64,000 nucleotides of DNA, from contig CASEIL010000001.1 in the NCBI GenBank assembly GCA_949288065.1, forward strand, positions 1 through 64,000. The letters run 5' to 3'. Under the pieces are notes generated by a model that was given only the letters and a program-made list of their open reading frames with translations, had not been told where the DNA came from and made no database searches. A program made the translations under genes and the position numbers. Positions 52,730 through 60,715 of the stretch are shown piece after piece (position 1 is the first letter of the stretch; every line of letters begins with the position of its first letter). Source of the stretch: an uncultured Phascolarctobacterium sp. GTDB taxonomy: Bacteria; Bacillota; Negativicutes; Acidaminococcales; Acidaminococcaceae.

Positions 52730-53716
52730 ATGCCGTTGCAAATTATTAATGGTGATATTACTAAGTTAAAGGTGGATGCTATTGTTAATGCCGCCAACAG
52801 TAGCCTTTTGGGCGGTGGCGGAGTGGATGGCGCTATTCACCGCGCGGCGGGCAGGGGGCTTTTGGAGGAGTGCCGTACACTTAACGGCTGCCGCACGGGC
52901 GAGGCTAAAATTACGGGTGGCTACAATTTGCCTGCCAAATATGTAATCCATACCGTTGGGCCGCGCTGGCGCGGAGGCAAATATGGCGAGGCGGAGCTTT
53001 TGGCGTCGTGTTATCGCGAGGCGCTGAAGCTGGCGGTGGCAAATGGGTGCGGGTCGGTGGCGTTTCCGTTAATATCCGCGGGAGCGTATGGCTACCCGAA
53101 GGATGAGGCGCTGGATATTGCTGTTAAAACGATTGGCAGTTTTATTTTGCAGTGCGACCTTGAGGTTTTCCTTGTTTTGTTTGGGGCAAGGCCTAAGCGG
53201 ACGGAGCGCGAAATTGCTGATGCGCTGCATGAATTTATGCCTCTTGAGGTGTGTGAGGCACCTGCGGAGATGACCAAATGCATTGATTTTGTACATGTTG
53301 CCAACAAAAAGACTTTTGCTAGAGGCTTGCACGATGAGGAACTTAAGCGCCGCCTTGCTTACGCAGATGAGAGCTTTAGCGAGATGCTGCTGCGCAAGAT
53401 TGATGAGCTGGGGCTGAGTGACGCTGAGTGCTACCGTGCGGCGAATGTTGACAGGCGGCTGTTTAGCAAAATTCGCAGCGACAAAAATTATAAGCCCAGC
53501 AAGCAGACTGCGGTGGCGTTTGCTGTGGCGCTGAGGCTGCCGCTGGAGGAGGCTAAGGAGCTTTTGGCAAAGGCTGGGTATGCACTGTCGCCTTCGCGCC
53601 CGTTTGATATTATTGTGGAGTATTACCTGACGCGCGGCATTTATGATGTGCATGAGATTAACCTTTCGCTGTATAAGTTTGACCAGGTGCTGCTTGGTGC
53701 GCAAAATGTCGTGTAG
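52730..53716 (+). CDS. Macro-domain protein fused to HTH-tail domain
   Basis: 328 residues. N-terminal macro domain (1-165): [51 protein letters not shown] and [11 protein letters not shown], as in O-acetyl-ADP-ribose deacetylases that bind or hydrolyse ADP-ribose. The C-terminal 100 residues are homologous to the HTH protein at 43504-43926. The fusion links ADP-ribose chemistry to the same regulatory module. Start ATG 52730; GC content is like the core genome again. Confidence 0.88.
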   Translation: MPLQIINGDITKLKVDAIVNAANSSLLGGGGVDGAIHRAAGRGLLEECRTLNGCRTGEAKITGGYNLPAKYVIHTVGPRWRGGKYGEAELLASCYREALKLAVANGCGSVAFPLISAGAYGYPKDEALDIAVKTIGSFILQCDLEVFLVLFGARPKRTEREIADALHEFMPLEVCEAPAEMTKCIDFVHVANKKTFARGLHDEELKRRLAYADESFSEMLLRKIDELGLSDAECYRAANVDRRLFSKIRSDKNYKPSKQTAVAFAVALRLPLEEAKELLAKAGYALSPSRPFDIIVEYYLTRGIYDVHEINLSLYKFDQVLLGAQNVV

Positions 53717-53803
53717 CGGGCGACCTTCTGCAAGAGAAAATGTTTTACAATGAGGCTGTAAGCAAAAGCTTGCAACTTTAATTTTTTGCAGGAGGTAGTA
53801 GTT

Positions 53804-54448
53804 ATGAAGAATATGGAACTGGTATTTATTTTGGATTGCAGCGGTTCGATGAGCGGGCTGGAGAGTGATACTATCGGCGGGTTTAATGCGATGCTTAAAA
53901 AGCAGGCTGGCAGCGAGGCGCTGGTGACGACGGTGCTTTTTAACCACGAGCTGAAGGTTGTGCACGATAGGCTGCCCATTAGCGGCATTAAGCCGATGAC
54001 GGAGGCTGATTACTGTGCGTGCGGCTGCACGGCGCTGTTGGATGCGGTTGGCAAAACGGTTGAGCATATTAAAACCATACATAAATACGCCCGTGCGGAG
54101 GATGTGCCGGAGTATACGCTGGTGGTGATTACTACCGACGGTATGGAGAACGCCAGCAGACAGTACACGGCGGCACAGGTTAAGGCGCTGATTGAAGAGC
54201 AAAAGCAGCGTGGCTGGGAGTTTTTGTTTTTGGGCGCGAACATTGATGCGGTGCAGACGGCGGCGAGCTTTGGCATTGCCGAGGAGCGTGCGGTGAATTT
54301 TAATAACGACAGCAAGGGCATAGAGCTGAACTACAAGGCTGTTTGCAGCTTTATCGGCAGTATGGATGCCGGTAAGCCTGTGGGCAAAGGCTGGAAGGCT
54401 GGCATTGAGGAGGATTTTGCCAAACGCAGCGGCAAGGGTAAAAAATAA
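53804..54448 (+). CDS. von Willebrand factor A domain protein
   Basis: 214 residues, a single vWA domain. The metal-ion-dependent adhesion site has DCSGSMSG near residue 13, a conserved threonine in CTALLDAVG and the aspartate in VITTDGMENAS. No signal peptide, so a cytoplasmic protein of the TerY-like kind. Sits 87 bases after the macro-domain gene with CAGGAGG before the ATG. vWA, macro and kinase proteins together suggest a stress or defence signalling set. Confidence 0.88.
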   Translation: MKNMELVFILDCSGSMSGLESDTIGGFNAMLKKQAGSEALVTTVLFNHELKVVHDRLPISGIKPMTEADYCACGCTALLDAVGKTVEHIKTIHKYARAEDVPEYTLVVITTDGMENASRQYTAAQVKALIEEQKQRGWEFLFLGANIDAVQTAASFGIAEERAVNFNNDSKGIELNYKAVCSFIGSMDAGKPVGKGWKAGIEEDFAKRSGKGKK

Positions 54449-54454
54449 ACGCTA

Positions 54455-54491
54455 AAAAACAAGATAGCCGGAAACTGGCTATCTTGTTTTT
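54455..54491 (+). terminator. Terminator after the vWA gene
   Basis: AAAAACAAGATAGCC (54455-54469) pairs perfectly with GGCTATCTTGTTTTT (54477-54491), followed by more T. Confidence 0.93.
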
Positions 54492-54520
54492 TATACTATA
54501 TATAAAAGGGGAGTGGTAAT

Positions 54521-54700
54521 ATGTTTTATGCTTTAGGTGCCTCGCTTTGCACGGCTGTAATGTTTGTACTGACAAAATATTTTTGGTGGGAAGAGCGCGC
54601 AGCTGTACTTATGCTAATGCTTGCTGTTACCTGCGTCGTTTTGTTTGGCTTGTATACCCTGCCGGATAATGTTTCGTTGACAGGTTTGCTTTTTAGGTGA
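54521..54700 (+). CDS. Small two-helix membrane protein
   Basis: 59 residues starting MFYALGAS. Two hydrophobic segments at about 3-20 and 29-46 with a short charged turn (WWEERAA). AAAAGGGGAG lies eight bases before the ATG. Not recognised; it could be a holin-like or stress peptide. First of three consecutive tiny membrane proteins. Confidence 0.6.
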   Translation: MFYALGASLCTAVMFVLTKYFWWEERAAVLMLMLAVTCVVLFGLYTLPDNVSLTGLLFR

Positions 54701-54711
54701 GGGTGATAGGC

Positions 54712-54813
54712 ATGGAAAAATTTACTAAAGAGGATTTTATAATGTTAGTCTGTCTGGCGCAGATGTTCTTGATAATTTTTAATGCCATGCAGCTAAAGGG
54801 AATCACGCTTTAA
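54712..54813 (+). CDS. Very small membrane peptide
   Basis: 33 residues, MEKFTKEDF followed by one hydrophobic helix (IMLVCLAQMFLIIF). GAGGGTGATAG precedes the ATG. Its spacing between two similar genes with good ribosome binding sites supports it, but the length makes the call tentative. Confidence 0.45.
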   Translation: MEKFTKEDFIMLVCLAQMFLIIFNAMQLKGITL

Positions 54814-54829
54814 GCGGGAGGTGTTTTTG

Positions 54830-55012
54830 ATGACTACACTTGAGATAATTTTTATTGTAGTAATGGGAGCGGCTGCTGTTATAAGCTTTTTGCAGACGCA
54901 CTGGTTTGTAGCCATATTAATTGTGGCGCTGCTTGGCGTGCTGCTGTGGCTGTTGTTTAGTATTTTAAGTAACATCAACCTTTTTGTAATACCGCTTTTG
55001 CTGTGGAAGTAA
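54830..55012 (+). CDS. Small membrane protein
   Basis: 60 residues, MTTLEIIF then two hydrophobic segments (about 5-23 and 26-52) with almost no charge. GGGAGG precedes the ATG. Not recognised. Same orientation as, and close behind, the two preceding small genes. Confidence 0.6.
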   Translation: MTTLEIIFIVVMGAAAVISFLQTHWFVAILIVALLGVLLWLLFSILSNINLFVIPLLLWK

Positions 55013-55144
55013 TATAGATAATATTTTATCCAAAACTTGCGTTTTGATGGATGAGTAGTTAAAATATTGGCTGTTAATTTTGCGGCTCAGGCTGTTTTAT
55101 GGTAATATTAAAGGGTAAATTAACCTTTTGAAAGAGTGTGGGCA

Positions 55145-56128
55145 ATGGAAGAAAAATATAATCCTCCATATACAATTACCAATAAAATAGTCGCTTTAAT
55201 TGCCGAAATTAGCGAGCTTATCGGTCATATTACGGTTACGTCAGGGCTTAACAATAACCCTAAACTGCGCCGTGCCAACAGGATAAAGACCATACAGGCC
55301 TCGCTTGCTATTGAAAATAATACGCTGACGGTGGAGCAGATAACGGCGCTGTTAAACGGCAAACGTATCTTAGGCACGCCTGCGGAGATAAAAGAAGTTA
55401 AAAATGCTTATGAGGTTTATGAGCAGCTTTTAACTTTTAATCCTTTCAGCGTAAGCGATTTATTAAAAGCGCATGGCATATTAATGGCAGAACTTGTTAA
55501 AAATGCCGGGCATTTTAGAACAGGCGGGGTAGGCGTGTTTAAAGGCAGCCAGGTTGTGCACATGGCGCCGCCTGCTGAGTTTGTGCCGGAGCATATTGCC
55601 AATTTGCTGGTGTGGTATCAAAAATCAACAGCGCACCCGCTGATTAAAAGTGCTGTGTTTCATTACGAATTTGAGTTTATCCATCCATTTGCAGATGGCA
55701 ACGGGCGTATGGGCAGATTGTGGCATACATTGCTTTTGGCAGAGTGGAAAGAAATACTGGCGTGGATACCTGTTGAAACACTGGTTAAAGAACGGCAGGA
55801 AGAATATTATGACGCATTAGGCAAAGCCGATAAAGAAGCAGACAGCACCGTTTTTGTAGAGTTTATGTTGACGGCATTGCGTGACGCATTAAAAGAAATA
55901 CCTGCAATCGACCAAGATGCCGACCAAGATACCGACCCAGTTAAACGTCTTTTGAATGTTTTAGAGGATAAAGAACTCAGCATTACAGAATTAATGAACC
56001 TGTTGAACCTTAAACATAAGCCGACTTTCAGGCAAAATTATTTAAAACCTGCGCTTAAAAACGGTTTAATTGAAATGACAATACCTGATAAGCCAAACAG
56101 CAAAAACCAAAAGTACAGAAGAAAGTAA
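55145..56128 (+). CDS. Fic family protein
   Basis: 327 residues. Fic domain in the middle with the catalytic motif HPFADGNGRMGR near residue 179 (histidine first, NGR for phosphate binding), and an upstream ASLAIENNTLT segment of the inhibitory type ([S/T]xxxE[G/N]), so the enzyme is likely self-inhibited. The C-terminal winged-helix-like region (LSITELMNLLNLKHKPTFRQ) could bind DNA. Fic proteins usually transfer AMP to target proteins. Start ATG 55145, GTG 55136 possible. Confidence 0.9.
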   Translation: MEEKYNPPYTITNKIVALIAEISELIGHITVTSGLNNNPKLRRANRIKTIQASLAIENNTLTVEQITALLNGKRILGTPAEIKEVKNAYEVYEQLLTFNPFSVSDLLKAHGILMAELVKNAGHFRTGGVGVFKGSQVVHMAPPAEFVPEHIANLLVWYQKSTAHPLIKSAVFHYEFEFIHPFADGNGRMGRLWHTLLLAEWKEILAWIPVETLVKERQEEYYDALGKADKEADSTVFVEFMLTALRDALKEIPAIDQDADQDTDPVKRLLNVLEDKELSITELMNLLNLKHKPTFRQNYLKPALKNGLIEMTIPDKPNSKNQKYRRK

Positions 56129-56134
56129 TAAAAC

Positions 56135-56163
56135 AGCCCCATGGCACAAGCGGCTATGGGGCT
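56135..56163 (+). repeat. Inverted repeat after the Fic gene
   Basis: AGCCCCAT (56135-56142) and ATGGGGCT (56156-56163) pair perfectly. No T-run follows on the plus strand, so termination function is uncertain. Confidence 0.4.
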
Positions 56164-56180
56164 AAAGTTATTATATAAAC

Positions 56181-56210
56181 AAAAAACGCTTCCGATTTAT
56201 CGAAAGCGTT
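56181..56210 (-). terminator. Terminator of the tRNA-Leu gene
   Basis: On the minus strand, AACGCTTTCGAT pairs with ATCGGAAGCGTT (plus-strand 56185-56210), followed by a T-run (A-run 56181-56186 on the plus strand). It lies directly 3' of the tRNA. Confidence 0.85.
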
Positions 56211-56220
56211 CAATTCTCTT

Positions 56221-56307
56221 TGGTGCCGAAGGCCGGACTCGAACCGGCACGAGCGTAAACCCGCTTGATTTTGAGTCAAGTGCGTCTGCCAATTCCGCCA
56301 CTTCGGC
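56221..56307 (-). tRNA. tRNA-Leu (CAA anticodon)
   Basis: 87-base class II tRNA with encoded CCA. Acceptor stem GCCGAAG / CTTCGGC, D-loop GTGGCGGAATTGGCAGACGC, anticodon stem CTTGA / TCAAG around loop CTCAAAA (anticodon CAA), a long variable arm GCGGGTTTACGCTCGT and T-arm GCCGGTTCGAGTCCGGC. Reads UUG codons. Confidence 0.97.
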
Positions 56308-56520
56308 ACGTTTGGTTTCCGTTTATCACGGAACATTAATAATAATACCACGCGCAAAAGAGTTTGTCAACAAATTTTAGGCGCAGCGGGCAAATTTATA
56401 TGCGCGGCAAAAAATATCCGCCGTAAGGCGAAGGGGGTGCTGCTGTTAAATATTTTTAATTTTTATTTTTAGTTTATTTTGATATAATATAAGCATAACA
56501 CATAAAAGAAGGATTAGACA

Positions 56521-57267
56521 ATGAGAGTTAAATTTGATGAACCTTTAACAATTACCGGGCCTTACGGCGATATGGAGGCTAAGTTTCAGCCATGCCAGGA
56601 CGATGAAGGGCCCAACAACCTTTTAATTATGGCGCACGGCTTCCGCGGCAGCATGGAGGGCGGCGGCAGGGCGGCGTATCTTTCGCAGATGGCGTCGCTG
56701 TTTGTGAATGTTTTGCGTTTTAATTTTACGGGCAGCCAGATTTTGTCGCACCAGATTGCGGAACTGAACGCCGTTATTGATTTTGCGTTGGAGCATTACA
56801 AGAGCCCGCACCTGTTTTTGCTGGGGCGCAGCATGGGCGGGGCGGCTTCTTTGGTAACGGCTTCTCGCCGCAGCGAGATTGGCGGTTTAGCCCTGTGGGC
56901 TACGCCTAACGATTTGCACGCTACCTTTAAAAACGCACTGGGCGACGATAATTACACCCGCCTTAAAAACGGCGAAACGCTGAATTTGGAGGACGAGCGC
57001 GGCAAAATTACGCTGACGCCGGATTTTTTAACCGACCTTGATAATTATAATTTGCCGCTGCTTTTAAAGAACTGGCAGAAACGCCCGCTGCTCATCATTC
57101 ACGGCAGCAATGATGAAACGGTGGACAGCGCGCAGGCTCAGCGCAGTTTTGCCCTGGCAGGGCGGCCGAAGAAGCTTGTTATTGTAAGCGGGGCTGACCA
57201 CAGCTTTACCAACCACAGCAACAAGGCTGCAGAGGAGGTTATCGGCTGGCTGCGCGCGCATTTGTAA
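56521..57267 (+). CDS. Alpha/beta hydrolase
   Basis: 248 residues. Alpha/beta hydrolase fold: oxyanion HGFRGSMEGGG, nucleophile elbow GRSMGGA near residue 103, acid in HGSNDETVD near 198 and the histidine in GADHSFTNH near 224. Similar proteins are annotated as serine aminopeptidase or acyl-hydrolase-like; the substrate is unknown. Monocistronic; GAAGGA precedes the ATG. Confidence 0.9.
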   Translation: MRVKFDEPLTITGPYGDMEAKFQPCQDDEGPNNLLIMAHGFRGSMEGGGRAAYLSQMASLFVNVLRFNFTGSQILSHQIAELNAVIDFALEHYKSPHLFLLGRSMGGAASLVTASRRSEIGGLALWATPNDLHATFKNALGDDNYTRLKNGETLNLEDERGKITLTPDFLTDLDNYNLPLLLKNWQKRPLLIIHGSNDETVDSAQAQRSFALAGRPKKLVIVSGADHSFTNHSNKAAEEVIGWLRAHL

Positions 57268-57337
57268 GTTTTGACGGGCAAGCGCGTTAAGAGTTATAAT
57301 ATTATTATACGCATTTTATTTTACGGAGGTTTTTATT

Positions 57338-57886
57338 TTGAAGAAACTGTTAGTTTTGATAATGCTTTTGTGCAGCTTTGCCGTAAGCGCCTGCGGCAGC
57401 GAGCCGGAAAAGCCTGCTTTGCCGCCCGCAACCGCTGTGTTTGAGACGAATATGGGCACTTTTGAAATTGCTTTGGCGACGGATTTGGCGCCGAACACCT
57501 GCAAAAATTTTATTGACCTTGCGAACAAGGGCTTTTACAACGGTGTGATTTTTCACCGCGTAATTGATAATTTTATGATTCAGGGCGGCGACCCGACGGG
57601 CACCGGCATGGGCGGCCCCGGCTACACGATTAAGGACGAGTTTAGCAGCAAACTTTTGCACGACGGCCCGGGCGTGCTTTCGATGGCTAATGCAGGCCCG
57701 AACACCGGCGGCAGCCAGTTTTTCATCACGCTGCGCGATTGCCCGTGGCTGGACGGCAAGCACGCCGTTTTTGGCAAGGTAACGAAGGGCATGGATGTTG
57801 TGTATAAAATCGGCCATGTGGCCACGGATGCCAACGACAGGCCTTTAACCGACGTTGTGATTAACAAAATAACCATTAAGCAGTAA
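57338..57886 (+). CDS. Cyclophilin-type peptidylprolyl isomerase, lipoprotein
   Basis: 182 residues. The N-terminus [18 protein letters not shown] is a lipoprotein signal with the lipid-modified cysteine near residue 19, followed by a cyclophilin domain: [31 protein letters not shown] and [12 protein letters not shown]. It catalyses cis-trans isomerisation of prolyl bonds, here in exported proteins. Start TTG 57338, nine bases after ACGGAGG. Confidence 0.95.
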   Translation: MKKLLVLIMLLCSFAVSACGSEPEKPALPPATAVFETNMGTFEIALATDLAPNTCKNFIDLANKGFYNGVIFHRVIDNFMIQGGDPTGTGMGGPGYTIKDEFSSKLLHDGPGVLSMANAGPNTGGSQFFITLRDCPWLDGKHAVFGKVTKGMDVVYKIGHVATDANDRPLTDVVINKITIKQ

Positions 57887-57902
57887 CGAAAGGAGCGCGA
57901 AC

Positions 57903-58916
57903 TTGACTTTAATGCAAAGCGAGGGCTTGATTGAAGTAGCTGACCAGCAGGAGATGCTGGCGGTTTTGGGGCGCAACGATGAACTTTTGCGCGTAATTCA
58001 GGAGTGTTACAGCGCAAGGATTGTGGCGCGCGGCAATGTGATTAGCTTTAGCGGCAGCGAGGAAGAGGTTAAGCAGCTGGAAAGCCTGTTTAAGGAGCTG
58101 CTGTTTTTGGAGCGGCAGGGCGCTGCGATAACGACGCACGACGTGCGTTACAGCATCCGCATGATTGCCGAGGCGCAGCTGGACGCACTGCACCGTATGT
58201 ATGCCGATACGATTATCGTTACCCGCCGCGGCAGGCAGGTTAAGGCTAAAACGCTGGGGCAGTGGAACTATATCGATGCCATCCGCCGCAACGCGATTAC
58301 CATTGGCATTGGCCCTGCAGGCACGGGCAAAACGTATTTGGCGGTTGCCCTGGCGGTGAAGGCGCTGAAAAACAAAGAGGTGGAGCGCATTATTTTAACG
58401 CGCCCCGCGGTGGAAGCAGGCGAGAAGCTGGGCTTTTTGCCGGGCGATATGCAGGACAAGGTTGACCCTTACCTGCGCCCTTTGTACGACGCGCTGTATG
58501 ATATGCTGGGCAACGAAACCTTTCAGAAATATATTACGCGCGGCACGATTGAGGTGGCGCCGCTGGCCTATATGCGCGGGCGCACTTTAAACGAAGCGTT
58601 TATAATTTTGGACGAGGCGCAGAACACCACGCCGGAGCAGATGAAGATGTTTTTAACGCGCTTCGGCTTCGGCTCCAAAATGGTTATTACGGGCGACGTG
58701 ACGCAGATAGATTTGCCGGGTGGCAAAAAGAGCGGCTTAAAGCAGGCGGCTTACATTTTGCGCAACACCCCCGGCATTGGCGTGGTAAGCTTTGGCGAGG
58801 CGGACGTGGTGCGCCACGAGATTGTCGGCGCCGTTATCCGCGCTTATGAGGAATACGAAAAAGAACGCGAAAAGCATAAACGGGAGAAGAAAAATGCTGA
58901 TAACCTTAGAAAATGA
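57903..58916 (+). CDS. phoH: PhoH family ATPase
   Basis: 337 residues. PhoH/PhoL type: an N-terminal KH-like domain and an RNA-helicase-related ATPase with Walker A IGPAGTGKTYLAV near residue 138 and Walker B FIILDEAQNTTP near residue 237. Coupled to ybeY (23-base overlap) as in most bacteria; the pair is linked to ribosome maturation and RNA metabolism. Start TTG 57903 behind AAAGGAG. Confidence 0.96.
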   Translation: MTLMQSEGLIEVADQQEMLAVLGRNDELLRVIQECYSARIVARGNVISFSGSEEEVKQLESLFKELLFLERQGAAITTHDVRYSIRMIAEAQLDALHRMYADTIIVTRRGRQVKAKTLGQWNYIDAIRRNAITIGIGPAGTGKTYLAVALAVKALKNKEVERIILTRPAVEAGEKLGFLPGDMQDKVDPYLRPLYDALYDMLGNETFQKYITRGTIEVAPLAYMRGRTLNEAFIILDEAQNTTPEQMKMFLTRFGFGSKMVITGDVTQIDLPGGKKSGLKQAAYILRNTPGIGVVSFGEADVVRHEIVGAVIRAYEEYEKEREKHKREKKNADNLRK

Positions 58917-59382
58917 CCAGGACAAAATTGCCATAGACGAGGCGCTGGAAGAGCGCTTAATTGCAGGCTTAAACGCTGTGGCGCGCCTGCACGGGCTGAC
59001 GGAGCAGACCGAGGTTGATATTACCATTGTGGACGATGAGGAAATACACCGCCTGAACCGTGAATACCGCAATGTTGACCGCCCCACCGACGTTTTAAGC
59101 TTTGCACTGGACGAAGGCAGCGAGGACGAGCCGGAACTTGTAGACGCGCCGGAAGAACACCTTTTGGGCGATATAATTATCAGCGCCGAAACGGCCGAGC
59201 GCCAGGGCGAGGAGTTTGGCCACGGCTTGACGCGCGAGATGGTGTACCTTGCCGTGCACGGGCTGCTGCACCTGTTGGGTTACGACCACATGGTGGAAGA
59301 GGACAAGGTAATTATGCGCGCGAAGGAAGAAGAAGCCCTGCGCGAGATTGAACTGAGCGAAGAATTTTTGGAGCAGAAATGA
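58894..59382 (+). CDS. ybeY: Endoribonuclease YbeY
   Basis: 162 residues. The zinc motif HGLLHLLGYDH (three histidines) near residue 127 and RPTDVLSFAL are diagnostic. Acts in 16S rRNA 3'-end maturation and ribosome quality control. Start ATG 58894 inside the end of phoH, behind GGGAG; the longer frame from 58792 is not used. Confidence 0.96.
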   Translation: MLITLENDQDKIAIDEALEERLIAGLNAVARLHGLTEQTEVDITIVDDEEIHRLNREYRNVDRPTDVLSFALDEGSEDEPELVDAPEEHLLGDIIISAETAERQGEEFGHGLTREMVYLAVHGLLHLLGYDHMVEEDKVIMRAKEEEALREIELSEEFLEQK

Positions 59383-59777
59383 TGGACGCATTGGAAAAAG
59401 AGCTGTGGCAGGCGGCGGTAAAGGTTAGGCAAAACGCCTACACGCCGTATTCTCGCTTTAAGGTGGGGGCGGCGGTGCTGGCTGCCAGCGGCAAAATTTA
59501 CACCGGCTGCAACATAGAAAACGCCAGCTATGGCTTAACCTGCTGCGCGGAACGCAACGCCATTTTTGCGGCGGTGTGCGCGGGCGAGCGCGAGCTTAAA
59601 CTGCTGTGCGTAACGGCTGAGGGCGAACTGCCCGTAGCGCCGTGCGGTGCGTGCCGGCAGGTAATTGCCGAATTTGCCATACCAAAAATAATTATGACTA
59701 ATTTACAGGGCAGCGCCAAAACAATGACGGCAGAGGAGCTTTTGCCGTACAGCTTCGGCGCAGCCAGCATGGAATAA
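59379..59777 (+). CDS. cdd: Cytidine deaminase
   Basis: 132 residues, homotetrameric type. The zinc site has CAERNAIF (catalytic Glu) and PCGACRQV. Converts cytidine and deoxycytidine to uridine forms. ATG 59379 overlaps the ybeY stop; the order ybeY-cdd-era is common in Firmicutes, though dgkA, often between them, is missing. Confidence 0.95.
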   Translation: MMDALEKELWQAAVKVRQNAYTPYSRFKVGAAVLAASGKIYTGCNIENASYGLTCCAERNAIFAAVCAGERELKLLCVTAEGELPVAPCGACRQVIAEFAIPKIIMTNLQGSAKTMTAEELLPYSFGAASME

Positions 59778-59791
59778 AGGAGAGGACGAAC

Positions 59792-60694
59792 ATAGATAAG
59801 CAAAACAAGCATTACACCGGCTTTGCCGCTATGGTAGGCAGGCCTAACGTGGGCAAAAGCACCTTAACCAACGCGCTGATTGGCGAAAAAATTGCCATTA
59901 TGAGCGACCGCCCGCAAACCACGCGCAACAAAATTATGTGCATTTTAAATACGGATAACGCTCAGATAATGTTTCTTGACACGCCGGGCATCCATAAGCC
60001 GCACCACAAGCTGGGGCAGTACATGGTGCGCGCGGCGGAAAGCACGCTGAAAGAAGTTGACGTTATTTTATTTGTGGTTGACGTCAGCGAAAAGCGCGGC
60101 GCGGGCGAGGATTACATTATTGAACAGCTTAAAAAAGTTAAAACGCCGGTAATTTTAGTTGCCAACAAAGTAGATAAGTTAGACGATAAATCCAGACTCT
60201 TCGGCATTATTGCAAATTATGTAAACGATTACAATTTTGCCGCCGTGGTGCCGGTATCTGCCTTGCAGGATACGGATTTTAAAGGTTTGGTAGAAGAAAT
60301 TACCAAGCATCTGCCGGAAGGACCCGCCTATTACGACGAGGACATGATTACCGACCAGCCGGAGCGTGTAATTGCCGCTGAAATGATACGCGAAAAGGTG
60401 CTTACTTCCACGCGCGATGAAATTCCCCACTCCGTCGCAGTTGAGGTTGAGGAGTTTAAGGTGCGCGGCAACAATGATATTTACATCCGCGCTACAATTT
60501 TTGTAGAGCGCGAATCGCAAAAAGGCATTGTTATCGGCGCGAAGGGCAGTTTGCTGAAGAAAATCGGGCTTGAGGCCCGCCAGGATATTGAGGCGCTTTT
60601 GGGCGACAAGGTATTTTTGGATTTGTGGGTTAAGGTTAAGCCGGACTGGCGCAACAAGGATAAAGCCTTAAAACAGTTTGGCTATTCAATTTGA
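59792..60694 (+). CDS. era: GTPase Era, probable AUA start
   Basis: 300 residues from 59792, the usual Era length. GTPase motifs GRPNVGKST, PQTTRNK, DTPGIHKP, NKVDKL; a C-terminal KH domain (VIGAKGSLLKKIG). Era binds 16S rRNA and assists 30S assembly. The first in-frame ATG (59831) lies directly before the P-loop and would remove the first beta strand. The upstream codons DKQNKHYTGFAA match the family N-terminus, and the only plausible start is ATA 59792, nine bases after AAAGGAG (59776-59782) and 14 bases after the cdd stop. Confidence 0.93.
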   Translation: MDKQNKHYTGFAAMVGRPNVGKSTLTNALIGEKIAIMSDRPQTTRNKIMCILNTDNAQIMFLDTPGIHKPHHKLGQYMVRAAESTLKEVDVILFVVDVSEKRGAGEDYIIEQLKKVKTPVILVANKVDKLDDKSRLFGIIANYVNDYNFAAVVPVSALQDTDFKGLVEEITKHLPEGPAYYDEDMITDQPERVIAAEMIREKVLTSTRDEIPHSVAVEVEEFKVRGNNDIYIRATIFVERESQKGIVIGAKGSLLKKIGLEARQDIEALLGDKVFLDLWVKVKPDWRNKDKALKQFGYSI

Positions 60695-60715
60695 TTTAGT
60701 AGGGAGTGATGTCTT

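Noticed and set aside
53069-54202. 377-residue minus-strand open frame
   Set aside because: It lies antisense to the macro-domain and vWA genes, has no recognisable domain, and is rich in R, H, Q and L as expected for a shadow of GC-biased coding sequence.
56141-56380. 79-residue open frame on the plus strand with GRTRTGTSVNPLDFESSASA
   Set aside because: This is the antisense translation of the tRNA-Leu gene, a well-known type of spurious ORF, not a protein.
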